Part shown: positions 1-11,706 of the stretch, piece after piece
Layout of the letters: the number at the start of each line of letters is the position of its first letter
How positions within the stretch are numbered: position 1 is the stretch's first letter
Assembly: GCA_034440575.1 (NCBI GenBank)
Contig: JAOTOL010001598.1
Coordinates: 732,501 to 796,500 of the forward strand
Length of the DNA stretch: 64,000 nt
Source of the DNA: Imbricaverruca yamaguchii
Taxonomy: Eukaryota > Arthropoda > Thecostraca > Neoverrucidae
Reading direction: 5' to 3'
Position numbers and translations under genes: made by a program
The notes under the pieces: model-generated
Database searches by the model: none
Told to the model about the DNA's origin: nothing
The model's input: the letters and a program-made list of their open reading frames with translations, nothing else

Positions 1-439
1 GAAGGCCCATGTGGCACTCCCAATAAGTTGTTTGTTGTATTTATTGTACTGCAATGGTTGACTGGTGTCGGTCTGCGTCTCGTCTGTTGGTATGTGTGTG
101 TGCGCGTGCGCCGATGTTGACTGTTTGGCGGCGTGCCGTGCAGGCCTTTTATGAGTTCTGCTTCAGGGGTATCGGCGTCACTGGCTTTTGCGGCTGTCCT
201 GTGAGAGCACACCAGAATCCAGTGGCGCAGCCAGTTACCAGGTCTGACGGTGATTACTAGCGACTGGTGATGGGGGATGGTCAGACTGTTGTGGTGTTGG
301 TGGTTGAAGAGGGACGTTTTTGAAAGCTTTCTTGCATGTGGAGTAGGAAAATCGCGCGTCCCCGGTCACGCACCACCGCCACCTTGCTGGTCACATGTGG
401 CTGTGGACGTGGATCTGTTGTGCATCGGTGGCCGTCTGA
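1..439. other. Unassigned sequence
   Basis: I see no recognisable gene, RNA or repeat. The sequence is GT-rich on the plus strand and leads into the 51-bp minisatellite. Confidence 0.4.
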
Positions 440-936
440 GCTCTGGTGGTGCCTTCTATAGCTCCGATGACGCCCTCTGCGGCTCAGACGATCCCCTCGG
501 CAGCTCGCGTGGCGCCGTCCGTGCCTTCAGCGGTGTCCTCTGCAGCTCAGGTGGCGCCGTCTGTATCTTCAGTGGCTCTGGTGGCGCCCTCTGCGGCCCG
601 GGTGGCGCCGTCTGTATCTTCAGTGGCTCAGGTGGCGCCCTCTGCGGCTCGAGCGGCGCCATCTGGGTCTTCAGTGGCGCCCTCTGCGGCCCGGGCGGTG
701 CCGTCTGCATCTTCAGTGGCTCAGGTGGTACCCTCTGCGGCCCGGGCGGCGCCGTCTGTATCTTCAGTGGCTCAGGTGGCGCCCTCTGCGGCCCGGGCGG
801 CGCCGTCTGTATCTTCAGTGGCTCAGGTGGTACCCTCTGCGGCCCGGGTGGCGCCGTCTGTATCTTCAGTGGCTCAGGTGGCGCCGTCTGTATCTTCAGT
901 GGCTCAGGTGGCGCCCTCTGCGGTCCGGGCGCCCCA
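440..936. repeat. 51-bp minisatellite (GC-rich)
   Basis: This is a tandem array of a roughly 51-bp unit containing GTGGCGCCGTCTGTATCTTC followed by a GGTGGCGCCCTCTGCGG half. Units are degenerate at the left and near-identical from about 540. Because 51 is a multiple of three and the unit has no stop codon in several frames, the array is open in two plus frames and one minus frame. In one plus frame it reads as a 17-residue Gly/Ala/Cys repeat, in another as a Ser/Ala/Pro/Val repeat. No signal peptide, splice context or non-repetitive coding flank supports a real protein. A mucin-like exon cannot be excluded. Confidence 0.85.
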
Positions 937-1513
937 CCACGCCCCTGAGACGACGGCTGCTGCTGGTCGGATGGTGGCTGGCGGATCGTGACTGGCGGTG
1001 GCGTGCGGCCTGGTGTGCATGGGTGGCTGTTGGGTTTTGGTGGGCGGTATGTGCACTTTGTGGAGCCGAACCACGCTGTCGGGCGCACTTCGTGTGGGGA
1101 GGAGCACACTGGGGGCGTGTTCAGTTGTTGGACTCGCTGCTGAATGTGTGTGACTGGTGCGCTTTGCGTTTTTCCGTTTCGGCTGTGCCGCATGTCGCTT
1201 CTTCGTTCGGGCAATACCTTCCGTGCGGTGTTCCCGTGGCTCTGCCGGATTCGTTCAGTGTTACGCAACGTTCTGCCCCGGCCGTGAGCCGTTGTCACAG
1301 ATAGTATCATACATGACGTCACAGTTGCGACATGCCACTTCCATGTTTAACAGACGGGAAGTGTGGGGACCATTATCGGACGGAAATTGGACCATTATCG
1401 CGCCTGCGTGTGGCCGGCGGCACATAGTGTGCAGCTCGGTGCGCATTGTTACACCGCAACGTTTGCTTTTCAGACTCTGCTGTCGGAAATACCTATCCTC
1501 TCCGTCAAAAGCA

Positions 1514-1612
1514 TGAAGCACTACTAGCGTGCGGGTGCGGGCGACACGAAGCGCTACTGGCGTGCGGGCGCGGCCCACATAGAGCACCACTGGTGTGCGG
1601 TCGCGTGCTGCC
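1514..1612. repeat. 33-bp tandem repeat, three units
   Basis: Three imperfect copies of a 33-bp unit built around GCACTACTAGCGTGCGGG run in tandem. The flanks from 941 to 1513 and from 1613 to 3280 hold no gene that I recognise. Short sequences of the type GGGGCGGATCC (about 2735) and a similar one near 2552 resemble degraded transposon ends but cannot be assigned. Confidence 0.6.
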
Positions 1613-3289
1613 GTGTGGTGCTGCTGTTTCGGGAATCTCTGTGATGGAAGAGCCGGCGGCGCGCGGTGCTGTGATTCCGACGACGTGGTGCACCTGTCGC
1701 CATCGCTGGCGCTTCGTCGGTGATTGTGATCAGCACACTGCCTTCTAATAAACGAGAGAGAAGCTGGTGCTGTCGGTACATGTGTGGACAGGCGACCCGT
1801 CACGCTGACCGAGCGGTGGTGTGGGTGTGTGACTAGGAATGATGAAGGTAATCGACATCCGAACGATGCAAGTATTCAGAACCAAGATTGTCGCGTTATT
1901 GCCGGTGATTCTACTAGCTAAAAATGGTGTGCCTATGCATTAAAAGTAAATGCTTCGATTGCGCTCAAAAGGCGTCCTGCTATTTTGTGCCGACACCTGT
2001 TTCTACACCGATCGTAAAAACAGGTGTCTGTACAAAGGTCGGCCTGGCTGCGTATTTTTTTCTGGAGCGATTTTGGAGAGCCCCCAGGCCTTGGTGGTAC
2101 ATTGGTGCCCAAGGGCGATGTGGAGCGGGGAGGCTGGTCAACAGGAAGTGCAGCAATCTGGTGTGCTGTTGGGCCGCAATTTTAGGCACGAAGGGCCTAA
2201 AGACCCACAATTGCTGCGATTTTAGACACGAATGGCGCGACTGCTATGGTAGCTTCTGACGTGAGCACCAAACAATCAGATCCGGATTTGTGTCGAACTC
2301 GCCCAATGCATGCGAATGGCCCGAGCAATATCGCTTTGGAAGAGCAAACACATGCTTACACGAAAGACTTCCATCAGATACGCGACGATAACTTAACCCA
2401 TTTCGGTACGGGGGGGGAGGGTGCGGAGTTCTCCCACCATCCAATTGTGGTTCTCGCCTGCTGTACCCTAACTTTATGGTAGGAGCGTGTAACTCGACTT
2501 TTGGTACATTCCTTCTATACTTCGTGCCAAAGCTTTAGTTCGACACTATATCAGAGGCGGCTCTAGGAGGGAGTATTTGGAGGCACCTAAGACAATTTTT
2601 TCGCGAAGACAGGAACACCACAAGCATCTGAACACTTCAATCAATTTGCTCTTCAGGTGACTTCCTGAATTAAAGTTCAACTGTTCATGCTACCTTTCTT
2701 ACCTGCGGAAATGTTTATTTTTCACCTTGTCATATCAGGGGCGGATCCAGGAAAAGGTGAAAATGATCTCAAAATCAGGTCATGCCATATGGCTAGGGCA
2801 AACAATTTGGAACTTGCATATCTCCCGAACGCCACTTTTGAAGCATAAAATTGTGTACCAAAATGAACTAATGAACTGACATTTTTCTGGAGCATCCTTG
2901 TGAACAGTCCAGCTTCTGACATCGTGGCCTGACTCTGGGTCACGCCATGACAACGCGCAAATCAGCAGACGATCTCCTCAGCCTTTGTCTGTGTGCGGAT
3001 TGCTTGGAAAGTAATTAGAAAGAAAGGTCTAATCAGGTCAAATTAGGTCAGCTTGCACGAGGTCATCTCAGGTCATTATTTTATCATCCAATCTCATGTC
3101 GAACGATTTAGGAAGCTTCGAAACCGAATTCAGGTGTCACTTTACGAGGAACCGATCGGGACCAGTTCGGCTAACACGAGGGTGTTGGACCTCGGATGAA
3201 AAGTGAGGGCAAGTGCCATTTTGTCCTGTCGTGAAGAATGGAACCATGGAACTCTTGTCACTCACCTCCATAGGCGCATCGGAAGGGGG

Positions 3290-3715
3290 GGGGGAAGGGG
3301 TCCCGGCCCCCCCCATGAGACCAAAGTGCCCTTTTGATCGAAAAATGCCCTCTTGGCCGGAATGTCCCAAATTCAGCCCAAAAATCACCTGTGCCAAAGG
3401 TGCAATTTGAGCCCAAAACTGCCCTTTTGGCGAAACAATTTTTTCACGCCCACCTCCCCCTCCCCGGTCAACAAAGTGCCCTCTTGGCCGGAATATCTCA
3501 AATTTAGCCCAAAAATGACCTGCCTTATGTGCCCCTCCTGTGCCAAAACTGCACTTTTGGCCAAAATTTGTGTTCATGCTCCCCCTCCCCCCGGTCAACA
3601 AACCTTCCAGTGTGACCCGGACCGCAAAGTGCCCGTTTGGAGCCGGTCAGGTGCCCTTTTGGAGCCGTCCAAGTGCCCTTTTCGGTCCGGGCCCCCCATG
3701 GAAAAATCCTGGGTG
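3290..3715. repeat. Degenerate interspersed repeat with GTGCCCTTTTGG motifs
   Basis: The motif GTGCCCTTTTGG and variants recur irregularly at roughly 60-80 bp spacing. C-rich runs lie on both sides, and a GGGCCCCCCATGG-type terminus lies near 3690. This looks like an old repeat or the tail of a decayed element rather than a gene. Frames open through it on both strands are by-products of low stop-codon content. Confidence 0.5.
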
Positions 3716-4880
3716 CGCGCCTGCTCATCTCTTCCATATTCCTGAACCTTGGGACTAGCTTGAATGAGTCTAAGTTCCATCCACTTTAGCCTTGCCCGAG
3801 GAACGTATCTGGCGTTCGTTTGGGAATCCTGTCAATGATTCCCTTAAAGGTTCACACCCGGGTGAGCAATCCACCAATAAGAACCTTCTATTTTGTGGCT
3901 GTGAAAATCGCAAGTCAATGATGTGTTGCGTTCTTCTGATCTTGCCACGCTCGAGCGTCGCTCCTCATGAGGCATTGTGTAAGCCGGAAGCCTGAGTACC
4001 CGAAGTAAGCCGGAATTGTGACTATTGTCGGCGTAACCGACCAATTCACGTAAACACAAGGGCTGGAAACAACAATTTGTGGCCCACGCCGAGTTTCAAC
4101 GTAACAACTCAATATTACTATTAGGCATGAACGGTTGTCTTCAAAAAGGCGTCAAAGCATGGTGGAAAACACCTGTCGAAGAAAAGATCTTGTTCAATTA
4201 CAAAATTGAATGTAGTTTCAGGGCGTGTGGAGTATTTGAAACACGTCTGTTTCCGCTCACCACGTGGAGCGCCATCTGCGGCGGACGTGCGTGCGTAGCT
4301 GCCCCGCTCACCGTCGATTTTGTAGGTGCTCAACCAAGCATGGCTTCCGGAGCAGGCTCACTCGTGAGCCAAGCGCAGCGTGACTGCCACAAAGCAGCTT
4401 CTGACATTGCACACCCCCGACAACATCGTGGTCGGTGGTGTGTTTGGTAGGACGTCCCTGTGTCGCCATCGGTGGCGGACGGTGTACGTGTGGCGGCCCG
4501 CACGTCGGAGATTTTCCGTGCGGTTTCCGGAGCTGTTGTCATTCGAGAGCTGAACGCAGCGTACTCGCTGCAGGCTTATGACGCTGCACTCTGTACACTC
4601 TATGCACGGGTAGTATATCGTCGAAGGACTTTTTTCTGAAACTAATGAAGGATGGGCGAAAGTATAACAATTATAACAGAGCATGCTCGAAAATTACGGA
4701 AAACATCCATGAAACGCGTATCAATTAATGGCTTTTTGATTCCCCAGGCACATTGATAGGTCGTGGATCGGAAGTGCTGCCATCTATTCATAATATTTGA
4801 AAACTGACCAAATCGAAAACCATGCGTTTAAACAGCGCTTTCTGCATATGGCTTTTGATCAGCAAGACACGTCCTACCGG
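3716..4880. other. Unassigned sequence
   Basis: No coding region with family resemblance, no RNA gene and no clear repeat was found in this stretch. Confidence 0.35.
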
Positions 4881-4886
4881 ACACCT

Positions 4887-6085
4887 GATGCTGCTTAATT
4901 CTATGATTTTCCTGACACTGCGAGCGCAATAACCCCCTACCTCCACGCCTATCACCTGAAACGTTTCGGAGACCAGTTGAACTGTTCTCTCAACGGCCTG
5001 CGTGCGCACAGAGTACCCTGGAATGCTGAGAGGAGTATGCACGACGTTTCTGATTTGATCATATGACAAGGTAAGAGTTACCAGAGGCTCTTCGTCTCAT
5101 CATCGAAAGATCAGCTCACTCTCCCAGCGGACGATATCTGTGCCGTCTGTCACTGGCTCCCTCTGAGCGGCTGGGAGACGGAACGGACGGACCTGGCCCG
5201 GTGTCTCGTCCCTGAGCCGACATCGCAGCACAGCAGACCCGCCCTCTCACGAGTCGCCACACTCCCACCCGACGACATTGCGGGAGGCAGTTCATCAGAG
5301 TGAGCCCAGTAGTTGTTGCGCTGTAACATTCTGTTCACCAGCTCTGACGGGCGCAGATGGAGCCTTGCTATGAACACAACACTTCTGCACAGGCTCTTGG
5401 CACCGTCCCGACAAGTCCAGTTCTGCTTGATATGAAACAACATCGCTGCATAGTGTGTAGCGATGAATTGAACCAGGAGCACCAGTTCCTCCGATGGCAG
5501 CGTGCACGACATGTACAGCCGCAGGACTCGGCAGGCCGCAGCTAGCCAGCGTGTGCGGTCTAGCGGCCCGATCCTTTTAGTTGTCATACTCGCTGGGACA
5601 TGGTCAGACTGCGCTCATTTTGTCAGCTGATGCAACAGCATCTGGTCATGGCTGGGCTGTGTCAGTCTGGTCACGTTACTGTCAATCGCCTCAACCTTAT
5701 AGGAGTGAAATCTACCGCTGGCGCAGCACCAACAGCACCGACTGCCGTCTTGCCAATGGGCCCGGTGAACGACTTAGGACCTGTCGTGCCTCCATCCAGC
5801 TTAACGAACGCTTCACGCAAGCTTAGCTGATTTATACGGAGCTGATATGTGAACCAATACACAGGCCGCTTGTTCGGCAGCTCAAGCAGCCGGCATATCC
5901 CGCCGTATGGACTGGTGTTGACACCGGTGCCATCACATCCCAGCACTCTGATGTCGACGTCCATCTCACTCGATATACCCCACAGTTCCAACAGCGCGTC
6001 TGCGGCGTAGCCAGACTGAGGCGTGGGGTAGTCACGTACACGCCCCCTGTTTCTGATATCACTGCCATATGCCCTTCCATAGTTT
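4887..6085 (-). pseudogene. Decayed transposase-like multicopy protein (GCDGT/GPIGK family)
   Basis: The minus strand holds a broken copy of an uncharacterised protein family that I recall as highly repeated in crustacean, insect and cnidarian genomes. The order of motifs fits the family. AVISETGG lies near 6060, then after a frameshift VLGCDGTGVNT near 5940 and SFTGPIGK near 5760. In another frame come TRWLAAACRVLRLYM (about 5550-5500), QNWTCRDGAKSL (about 5410), MLQRNNYWAHSDE (about 5320), and finally RTQAVERTVQLVSE (about 5005-4965). The pieces lie in different frames with stops between them, so this is a pseudogene. The conserved CDGT aspartate suggests an RNase H-like fold, as in many transposases; that is inference. 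No inverted termini were found around it. I am fairly sure of the family, not of its biochemical role. Confidence 0.7.
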
Positions 6086-6119
6086 TTTTTTAAAAGAGAA
6101 ATCTGCCAAGGGCTATGTT

Positions 6120-6790
6120 CTCTCTTCGGCCGAAGTACAGTTCTGTTAGCCCAACAGTGCGAGCCTGAGGGTGCCTGTCACCCCGTGTGCGCGGCGCGTT
6201 CGCTTCCTGGCCCGCCGCTTATTCATCCTGTCGACTGCACTTGCATCATCGCTAGATTTCAGGCGCCTTATATCGACTCGGTATGCATTTATCGCTGCCG
6301 CACAAGCTCGGCTCGGCAAACTGCATCTGTCAGCTGCCAAAGTCGTGGGCACCAGCTCGTCACTGCACCTGTCTCCTGACGTCTGCAGTCCGAACTCACC
6401 GCAACTTACACTTCAGCTTCACAGTGACGATGTAGAAGACGACTGCGGTCCGAACGGGTTGGATTCGGAGCGGCTCCGAAGTCCGGAGAGGCCCGGCTCG
6501 GAGAGCGACGACGGTTCAGACGGGTCGGGCTAGGAGCGGGGCCGCAGTCTGGAGCGACTTCTAATTTCCTGCCGTTCTCGTTCTACACGTTTCTGTCGCC
6601 GTTCATTCAGTCTCCCGCTGATTCACACCAGACGTCGTGATCGCGCTGCCCGAGCAGAAAGTCGACCTTCAGGTTGGGTACATGAGCTGTTTGGCTTCGG
6701 ATATTGCTGCACTTGCAGCTCGCTATATCAAATAGCTGGTAACATGAAGCGTGTATGCAGCGTGGCGACGTACTGCGGTCACCAGGTACT
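6120..6790. other. Unassigned sequence
   Basis: A 120-residue open frame (6171-6533, plus) ends in an acidic Ser/Gly-rich tail, but it has no recognised domain or splice context. Nothing else stands out. Confidence 0.3.
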
Positions 6791-6794
6791 ATAT

Positions 6795-6876
6795 GTTAGC
6801 ATCGGCGATATCTGCCGATGCTAACGGCATCGGTAGATGCCGATATCTGATATCTGCCGATGCCGATGCTAACACT
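6795..6876. repeat. Palindromic cluster of GATATC and GCCGATGC motifs
   Basis: A hairpin with 12-bp perfect arms (GTTAGCATCGGC and its complement) occupies 6795-6825 with a 7-nt loop. It is followed at once by further inverted copies of GCATCGG and GATATC up to about 6876. This is typical of the core of a palindromic MITE or of a self-complementary simple repeat. Confidence 0.6.
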
Positions 6877-7960
6877 CTATTGGGTTTCAAAGATAACCAA
6901 TTGACGTAGAATGTCTTGTTGATAACACACAAATTAATAATTAAAAATACAGCGTGCGCTGCTTCAACGTTCTAGTATTCGGTTTAGTGAACAAGTTTCA
7001 AATTTTGTCAAAAAATGGCAGCATCTCCGACCCCAATGCCATACATGGGCTCGGGGCACCAAGTAGTTATAAATTAATTCGCGTTTGTTGGGAGTTTTTG
7101 CAGAGTTTTTCAGCACCCTCTGCTACAATTTCATCTGTGCTAAGCATTTAACGGCTGACGATACACCCTAGTATGCAGCCGCTATCTGATCAACATGGTC
7201 GATGCGCCCTAAAGCCAGCCGAGTATGCAGCAGATAACACCATCGTCAGTAATGAGTTTGTCAGGGCGTTCCCATGGCGCAAGACAGAAATCCCATTGCA
7301 GCACTCGAACAGCGCACATTTGCACCACCTTAATGTGGTGCGAATGTGCAGTGCGACTGAATCGCTGGCTACGTCAGAGTCCTGTTTTCCGAAGCCGACG
7401 AACCGAGTTCCAAGACGAAACGAGTCGCAATACCGAAGGATTTGAACACTACCCTGCGAAGCATTGTGTGTTTCGTGCGCCATAGAACTTAACAAATCCC
7501 GCAGGAAGTAGCAGTGACGGCTTGGAAGCATTACAGGCTTTGGACATTGCGATGCAGCGCCCGACGCTCTATCGTTTGATTCTGGGTAGTCTTGGAATAG
7601 ATATCAATTATTCATGTAATGAGAAATGCATTTTCACAGAAGCAGCGCAAGTAAAGTTCGGCTCGGATCACGCTTCCTCCACCGACCTGATGACACAGGA
7701 AATGGCTACACAACGCCGTGGACCGGGCTCCGGGGAGTCGCAGGAAACCACTGGGCTGATCAAACGCACATATCGTGACGCACATCACCAAACAGTGACG
7801 TACTGTGACTGCAATCAGCCTGAAAATCAACCGGACAGCTTGTGTATATTGCCTAGAAGCAATGGTCGGATCCCCCGGCCATATTTTTTTTTCATTCTAG
7901 CGTAAATGTGGAAAGATAATACAGAGGGATGCCAGCCTCGTCGACATTTGCGCCTGTTTA
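6877..7960. other. Unassigned sequence with one strong hairpin
   Basis: No gene family is recognised. A hairpin with 15-bp arms (one mismatch) and a 6-nt loop lies at 7314-7349. A 127-residue open frame at 7522-7905 shows no known motif. Confidence 0.35.
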
Positions 7961-7967
7961 GCCGGCG

Positions 7968-8399
7968 GGAGCACGTCGGCTACCTCCGGAGCACGTCGGC
8001 TACCCAGCGGGAGCACGTCGGCTACCCAGCGGGAGCACGTCGGCTACCCACCCGGTGTATTTCGGCTACCCAATCGGAGCACGTCGGCTACCCAGCCGGA
8101 GTATGTCCTCTACCCAGCGGGAGCACGTCGGCTACCCAGCGGGAGCACGTCGGCTACCCAGCGGGAGCACGTCGGCTACCCAGCGGGAGCACGTCGGCTA
8201 CCCAGCGGGAGCACGTCGGCTACCCAGCGGGAGCACGTCGGCTACCCAGCGGGAGCACGTCGGCTACCCAGCCGGAGTATGTCCTCTACCCAGCGGGAGC
8301 ACGTCGGCTACCCAGCCGGAGCACGTCGGCTACCCAGCCGGAGCACGTCGGCTACCCAGCGGGAGCACGTCGGCTACCCAGCGGGAGCACGTCGGCTTG
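7968..8399. repeat. 22-bp minisatellite, about 19-20 units
   Basis: This is a tandem array of a 22-bp unit containing GGGAGCACGTCGGCTACCC. Most central units are identical, and variants such as GGAGTATGTCCTCTACCC recur at two places (about 8098 and 8272). That suggests a higher-order duplication of a several-unit block. Confidence 0.95.
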
Positions 8400-8454
8400 A
8401 GCGCGGCCTGATGTCGGTCCGACCTCACCCAGAGATGGACATCGGCTGAACGAC

Positions 8455-8690
8455 GGGAGCATAGCGGCATAGACGTCGGCTGAGCGTCGGCTGGGCGACG
8501 GCTGGACGTCGCCTGGACGTCGGCTGAGCGTCGGCTGGACGTCGGCTGGGCGTCGCCTGGACGTCGGCTGGGCGTCGCCTGGACGTCGGCTGGGCGTCGG
8601 CTGGGCGTCGGCTGAGCGTCGGCTGGACGTCGGCTAAATGTCGGCTGGACGTCGGCTGAATGTCGGCTGGACGTCGGCATAGCGAACTTA
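8455..8690. repeat. 11-bp minisatellite
   Basis: Tandem copies of an 11-bp unit, GACGTCGGCTG, alternate with GGCGTCGCCTG and GGCGTCGGCTG variants. The ACGTCGGCT core is shared with the neighbouring 22-bp array, so the two arrays are probably related by amplification of the same seed. Confidence 0.9.
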
Positions 8691-9405
8691 CCCGCCCGCC
8701 AGCCGACGTCACGTCTACATCGTCCCGTTGTCGATATGTTTACTGGGGATTGATGTGACCTCAGGTCAATAACCTTGACTTCAATTGAAATTCATGGATA
8801 ACAGATTGTTCGTCTGGATGAAAGGACGGCATGATCTGCGCTTGGTGGGTTTGTGTTGCAGAATGGCGGTACTTTGACGATTTCGGAATATGGCTCAATT
8901 TGACCAGTGCTTTGTCAATGACCTTTTGATGACCTGAATCGGAAATTTCACCAGAGATGCAAAACGGCTGGTTTAGAAGCTATTGAAAATGTGATGTTTC
9001 TGCATTTGTTTACTCGGACGCTATCCCGGAATAACCTGAGGAGGGGGAGTGGGGGAGGGGGCTCTCGGAGCCCCTCCCGGCCCTGTGAGAATCAAAGGGC
9101 CACCCAGCATAAAAAGGCAACTATGTGTTCAAGAAACCAAAGGGAAACACATGAAACCTTCCATAGCAATATCGCTTAATGTTAGCATGAGGACCAACGG
9201 GCGTTAACTGGAAATAATTGCCCCTTCAGACCCTTTCCCATACCCGTGATTTCCTGGCTCCTACACCCAAGAAATTGACCACGTGTGCGACGTGTTTAAT
9301 GTCTGCCAACATGGGCCAGATGAAAACGCCTATTCCCGCCTGTCACACAGACCATTGGAGTCTGTTTGAGCAGCGCCTGCTGTTAGCCCGCTGACGACGC
9401 GGCCT
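8691..9405. other. Unassigned sequence
   Basis: A G-rich then C-rich block at about 9038-9085, close to GGAGGGGG...CCCCTCC, resembles a degraded element end. No gene was recognised. Confidence 0.35.
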
Positions 9406-9505
9406 CTGTTCCTCCGTTCCTCTGCCGTCCCTCTCCGTCCCTCTGTTCCTCCGTCCCTCTGCCGTCCCTCTCCGTCCCTCTGTTCCTCCGTCCCTCTGCC
9501 AGTCG
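9406..9505. repeat. Tandem CCGTCCCTCT repeat
   Basis: The pyrimidine-rich motif CCGTCCCTCT recurs with TGCC or TGTTCCT spacers in roughly two to three copies of a longer unit of about 45 bp. Confidence 0.75.
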
Positions 9506-10440
9506 TCTGTGTTCTGTTTGCTCAGGTCGTCGCCGCCAGTGTGTCAACATTTATCAGAGTTCACGCACGTCAAACAATTCCCTCACGAGATCCTCCTGCC
9601 AACATTATCCAAAGCTGCATCGATGCTGAAACTAGTTACAAGTTGATATGTCGCAAGCAGTTTTGTTGTCATTTCTTCTCAGTACGTAACATTCTTTGTT
9701 TTAGAGATGGAACTGGCAGTCTCACTTATACCTGTCCTAATGGGCTGCTACACCCATACCCAAATGCTGCATATTGCATTTCATTGAAGGCATTCTAACC
9801 ACTGTCTATTGCAGGCACAGATAAGTGGCGATTATGTAATTGCGGATATCTTCTGTTTCCGCAAACTCGAAGTACCGGCTTCCCCACGATGACAACTGAC
9901 CCATCTTCGGGCGGTGACTGAGCTCTTCGTTTCACATTGCAGTGCCTTAATGCACAGTGTGCACTGAAAAGGTGAAGATGCATCAGACGATGGGTACGTG
10001 CAGGTGTGAACTGTGAGTGACACTGGGATGATCAACGAGTCACTATTTAGTTAGCTGTAGCTATATGTATATTGCGCTCCACAGTGTCATCCAAATTTTC
10101 TTTGGTTGTTGCGCCACAGTGCCATACAGGCATGTTGCTATCAAATACACATGCATATACGACAAAAATACAATAAGGAACAAGCAAATATAAACATAGC
10201 TAAGTACACTATGCCCTAATCCCAACGAGGCATGAACTCAAGGTGCCTGTTTGCAAGATGGGGTGCTCATTTCCATCAGAAGCAAACCTCTACAAGCTGC
10301 TTGTAGGTGCACCTTCCGCCACTTAGCGTGTCAACCAACATTGCCAACCCTCTCTTAAACACTGCCCGATGTCTTCCTCTTCCGACCGGTCACAACCCGG
10401 ACAGATGCCTGGAAGCCACCGCTGGCGGGAGCCCGGACAG
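9506..10440. other. Unassigned sequence
   Basis: No recognised gene, RNA or repeat. Confidence 0.3.
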
Positions 10441-10960
10441 ACGACACTCGCTTCGTGTGCCATCTGATGCCGCGCGATTCGCCGATCCCAGGAGGCGGCC
10501 GCGCGGGACCGGAGTATCCACCGGCGCCTGCTGCCGCCGGCGACGAACTTCGCGACGGCGGCGACGCCGGCCGCCGGGAGTGGCCGGCGGCGGCAGCGGC
10601 CGGCGGCGGTCGGCCCCGGCGGGCTCAACTTTGCGACCAAGAGTGCCGGCGATTTGGTCGGCCACTCGGCGGCCAAAGATGGATTGAGGCGCGCCGCGGG
10701 TCGGCGGCGGCACCGGCCGACGCCAAGTTTTTGTCAACTTGGCGTATGACGGTGCCGAACGACGCCGAGACGCTCGCGACTCGATGCCCAAGTGGAACTT
10801 TGACTGCTCGGCCAACAACAGAGCCCGGCGTTGTGGACGGACGCGTCGGCCGGCGCCCGCTCGACGCAGACGGGCGGCGGCCGGGCGGCGCCGCCAACGG
10901 TCGCCAACAGGGAGGCCAATGTGCTGCACTTCTGAGCTCGAGTTTAGTGGTGCGCACCAT
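10441..10960. other. GC-rich island
   Basis: This strongly GC-rich stretch is dense in CGGCGG and GCCGGC. It is open in several frames on both strands, and the predicted products are Arg/Ala/Pro-rich low-complexity chains. It could be a CpG-rich regulatory region or a repeat; similar islands lie at about 40910-41230 and 52400-52600. No domain was recognised. Confidence 0.4.
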
Positions 10961-11399
10961 TGTTTATTGCCGACACTGCTGCTGATCCTGAATGCTGGCA
11001 CATGCCGCGGTCCCGAGGTGGGCAAATTATAAATGATGGACTTTAAATGAAATATTTCGACATGCTATTATCATGCAAAATATACATTCCTTGCGAAGGG
11101 CTAGGACGCTTGCGCACGCGTCATGTATATTGTGTATCATGTTTGATCCGCATTCCCTGTTCTTAGTGTCTCGTAAAACCCCTTCCATATCCTATGATCT
11201 GATTATCATTGCATTGCAGGTCCCCTACCAAAAATATGGTTCCTCCTGCAATTTGCCACCTCCACGTAATTAATCGACGATCGAACTTCAGGGATTGCAT
11301 TTTTTGTTGCCAGGAAGGTTTCATTTCGATGCCAGACTCATGCCTCCATATATTCTTCCATGCGAACTAGGTTTAATCAAAGTGACATTTATGCCACTC
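10961..11399. other. Unassigned sequence
   Basis: No recognised gene, RNA or repeat. Confidence 0.3.
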
Positions 11400-11706
11400 G
11401 CCACCAGCACCCGAACTCCCGGACTCCCACACCCGGACTCTCGGACTCCCGCATCCGGGAATCTCAGAACCACGGACTCCCGAACTCCCGGACACCCGCA
11501 CCCGAACTCCCGGACTCCCGCATCCTGACTCCCGGACTCCCACAACCAACTACCGGACTTCCGCACAGGACTCCTGGACTCCCGGACTCCTGGACTCTCG
11601 GACTCCTGTACTCCCGGACTCCTGGACTCCTGGACGCCTGGACTCCCGGAAACCCGCACCCGGCCTTCTGGACTCCTGGACGCCCGCACCCGGACCCCCG
11701 CACCGG
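11400..11706. repeat. GGACTCCCG minisatellite
   Basis: A degenerate tandem repeat of about 10 bp with consensus near GGACTCCCGA or GGACTCCTGG. It keeps several frames open on both strands by lacking stops. Confidence 0.9.

Noticed and set aside
277..991. Two plus-strand open frames of 223 and 181 codons and a 288-codon minus frame as genes
   Set aside because: All derive from the stop-free 51-bp minisatellite; there is no non-repetitive domain, signal peptide or splice context.
7968..8399. CRISPR array
   Set aside because: The 22-bp units are directly adjacent without unique spacers, and the setting is eukaryotic.
10390..11032. Several long GC-rich open frames on both strands
   Set aside because: Low stop-codon density of a CpG-rich island explains them; the products are Arg/Ala/Pro low-complexity chains.
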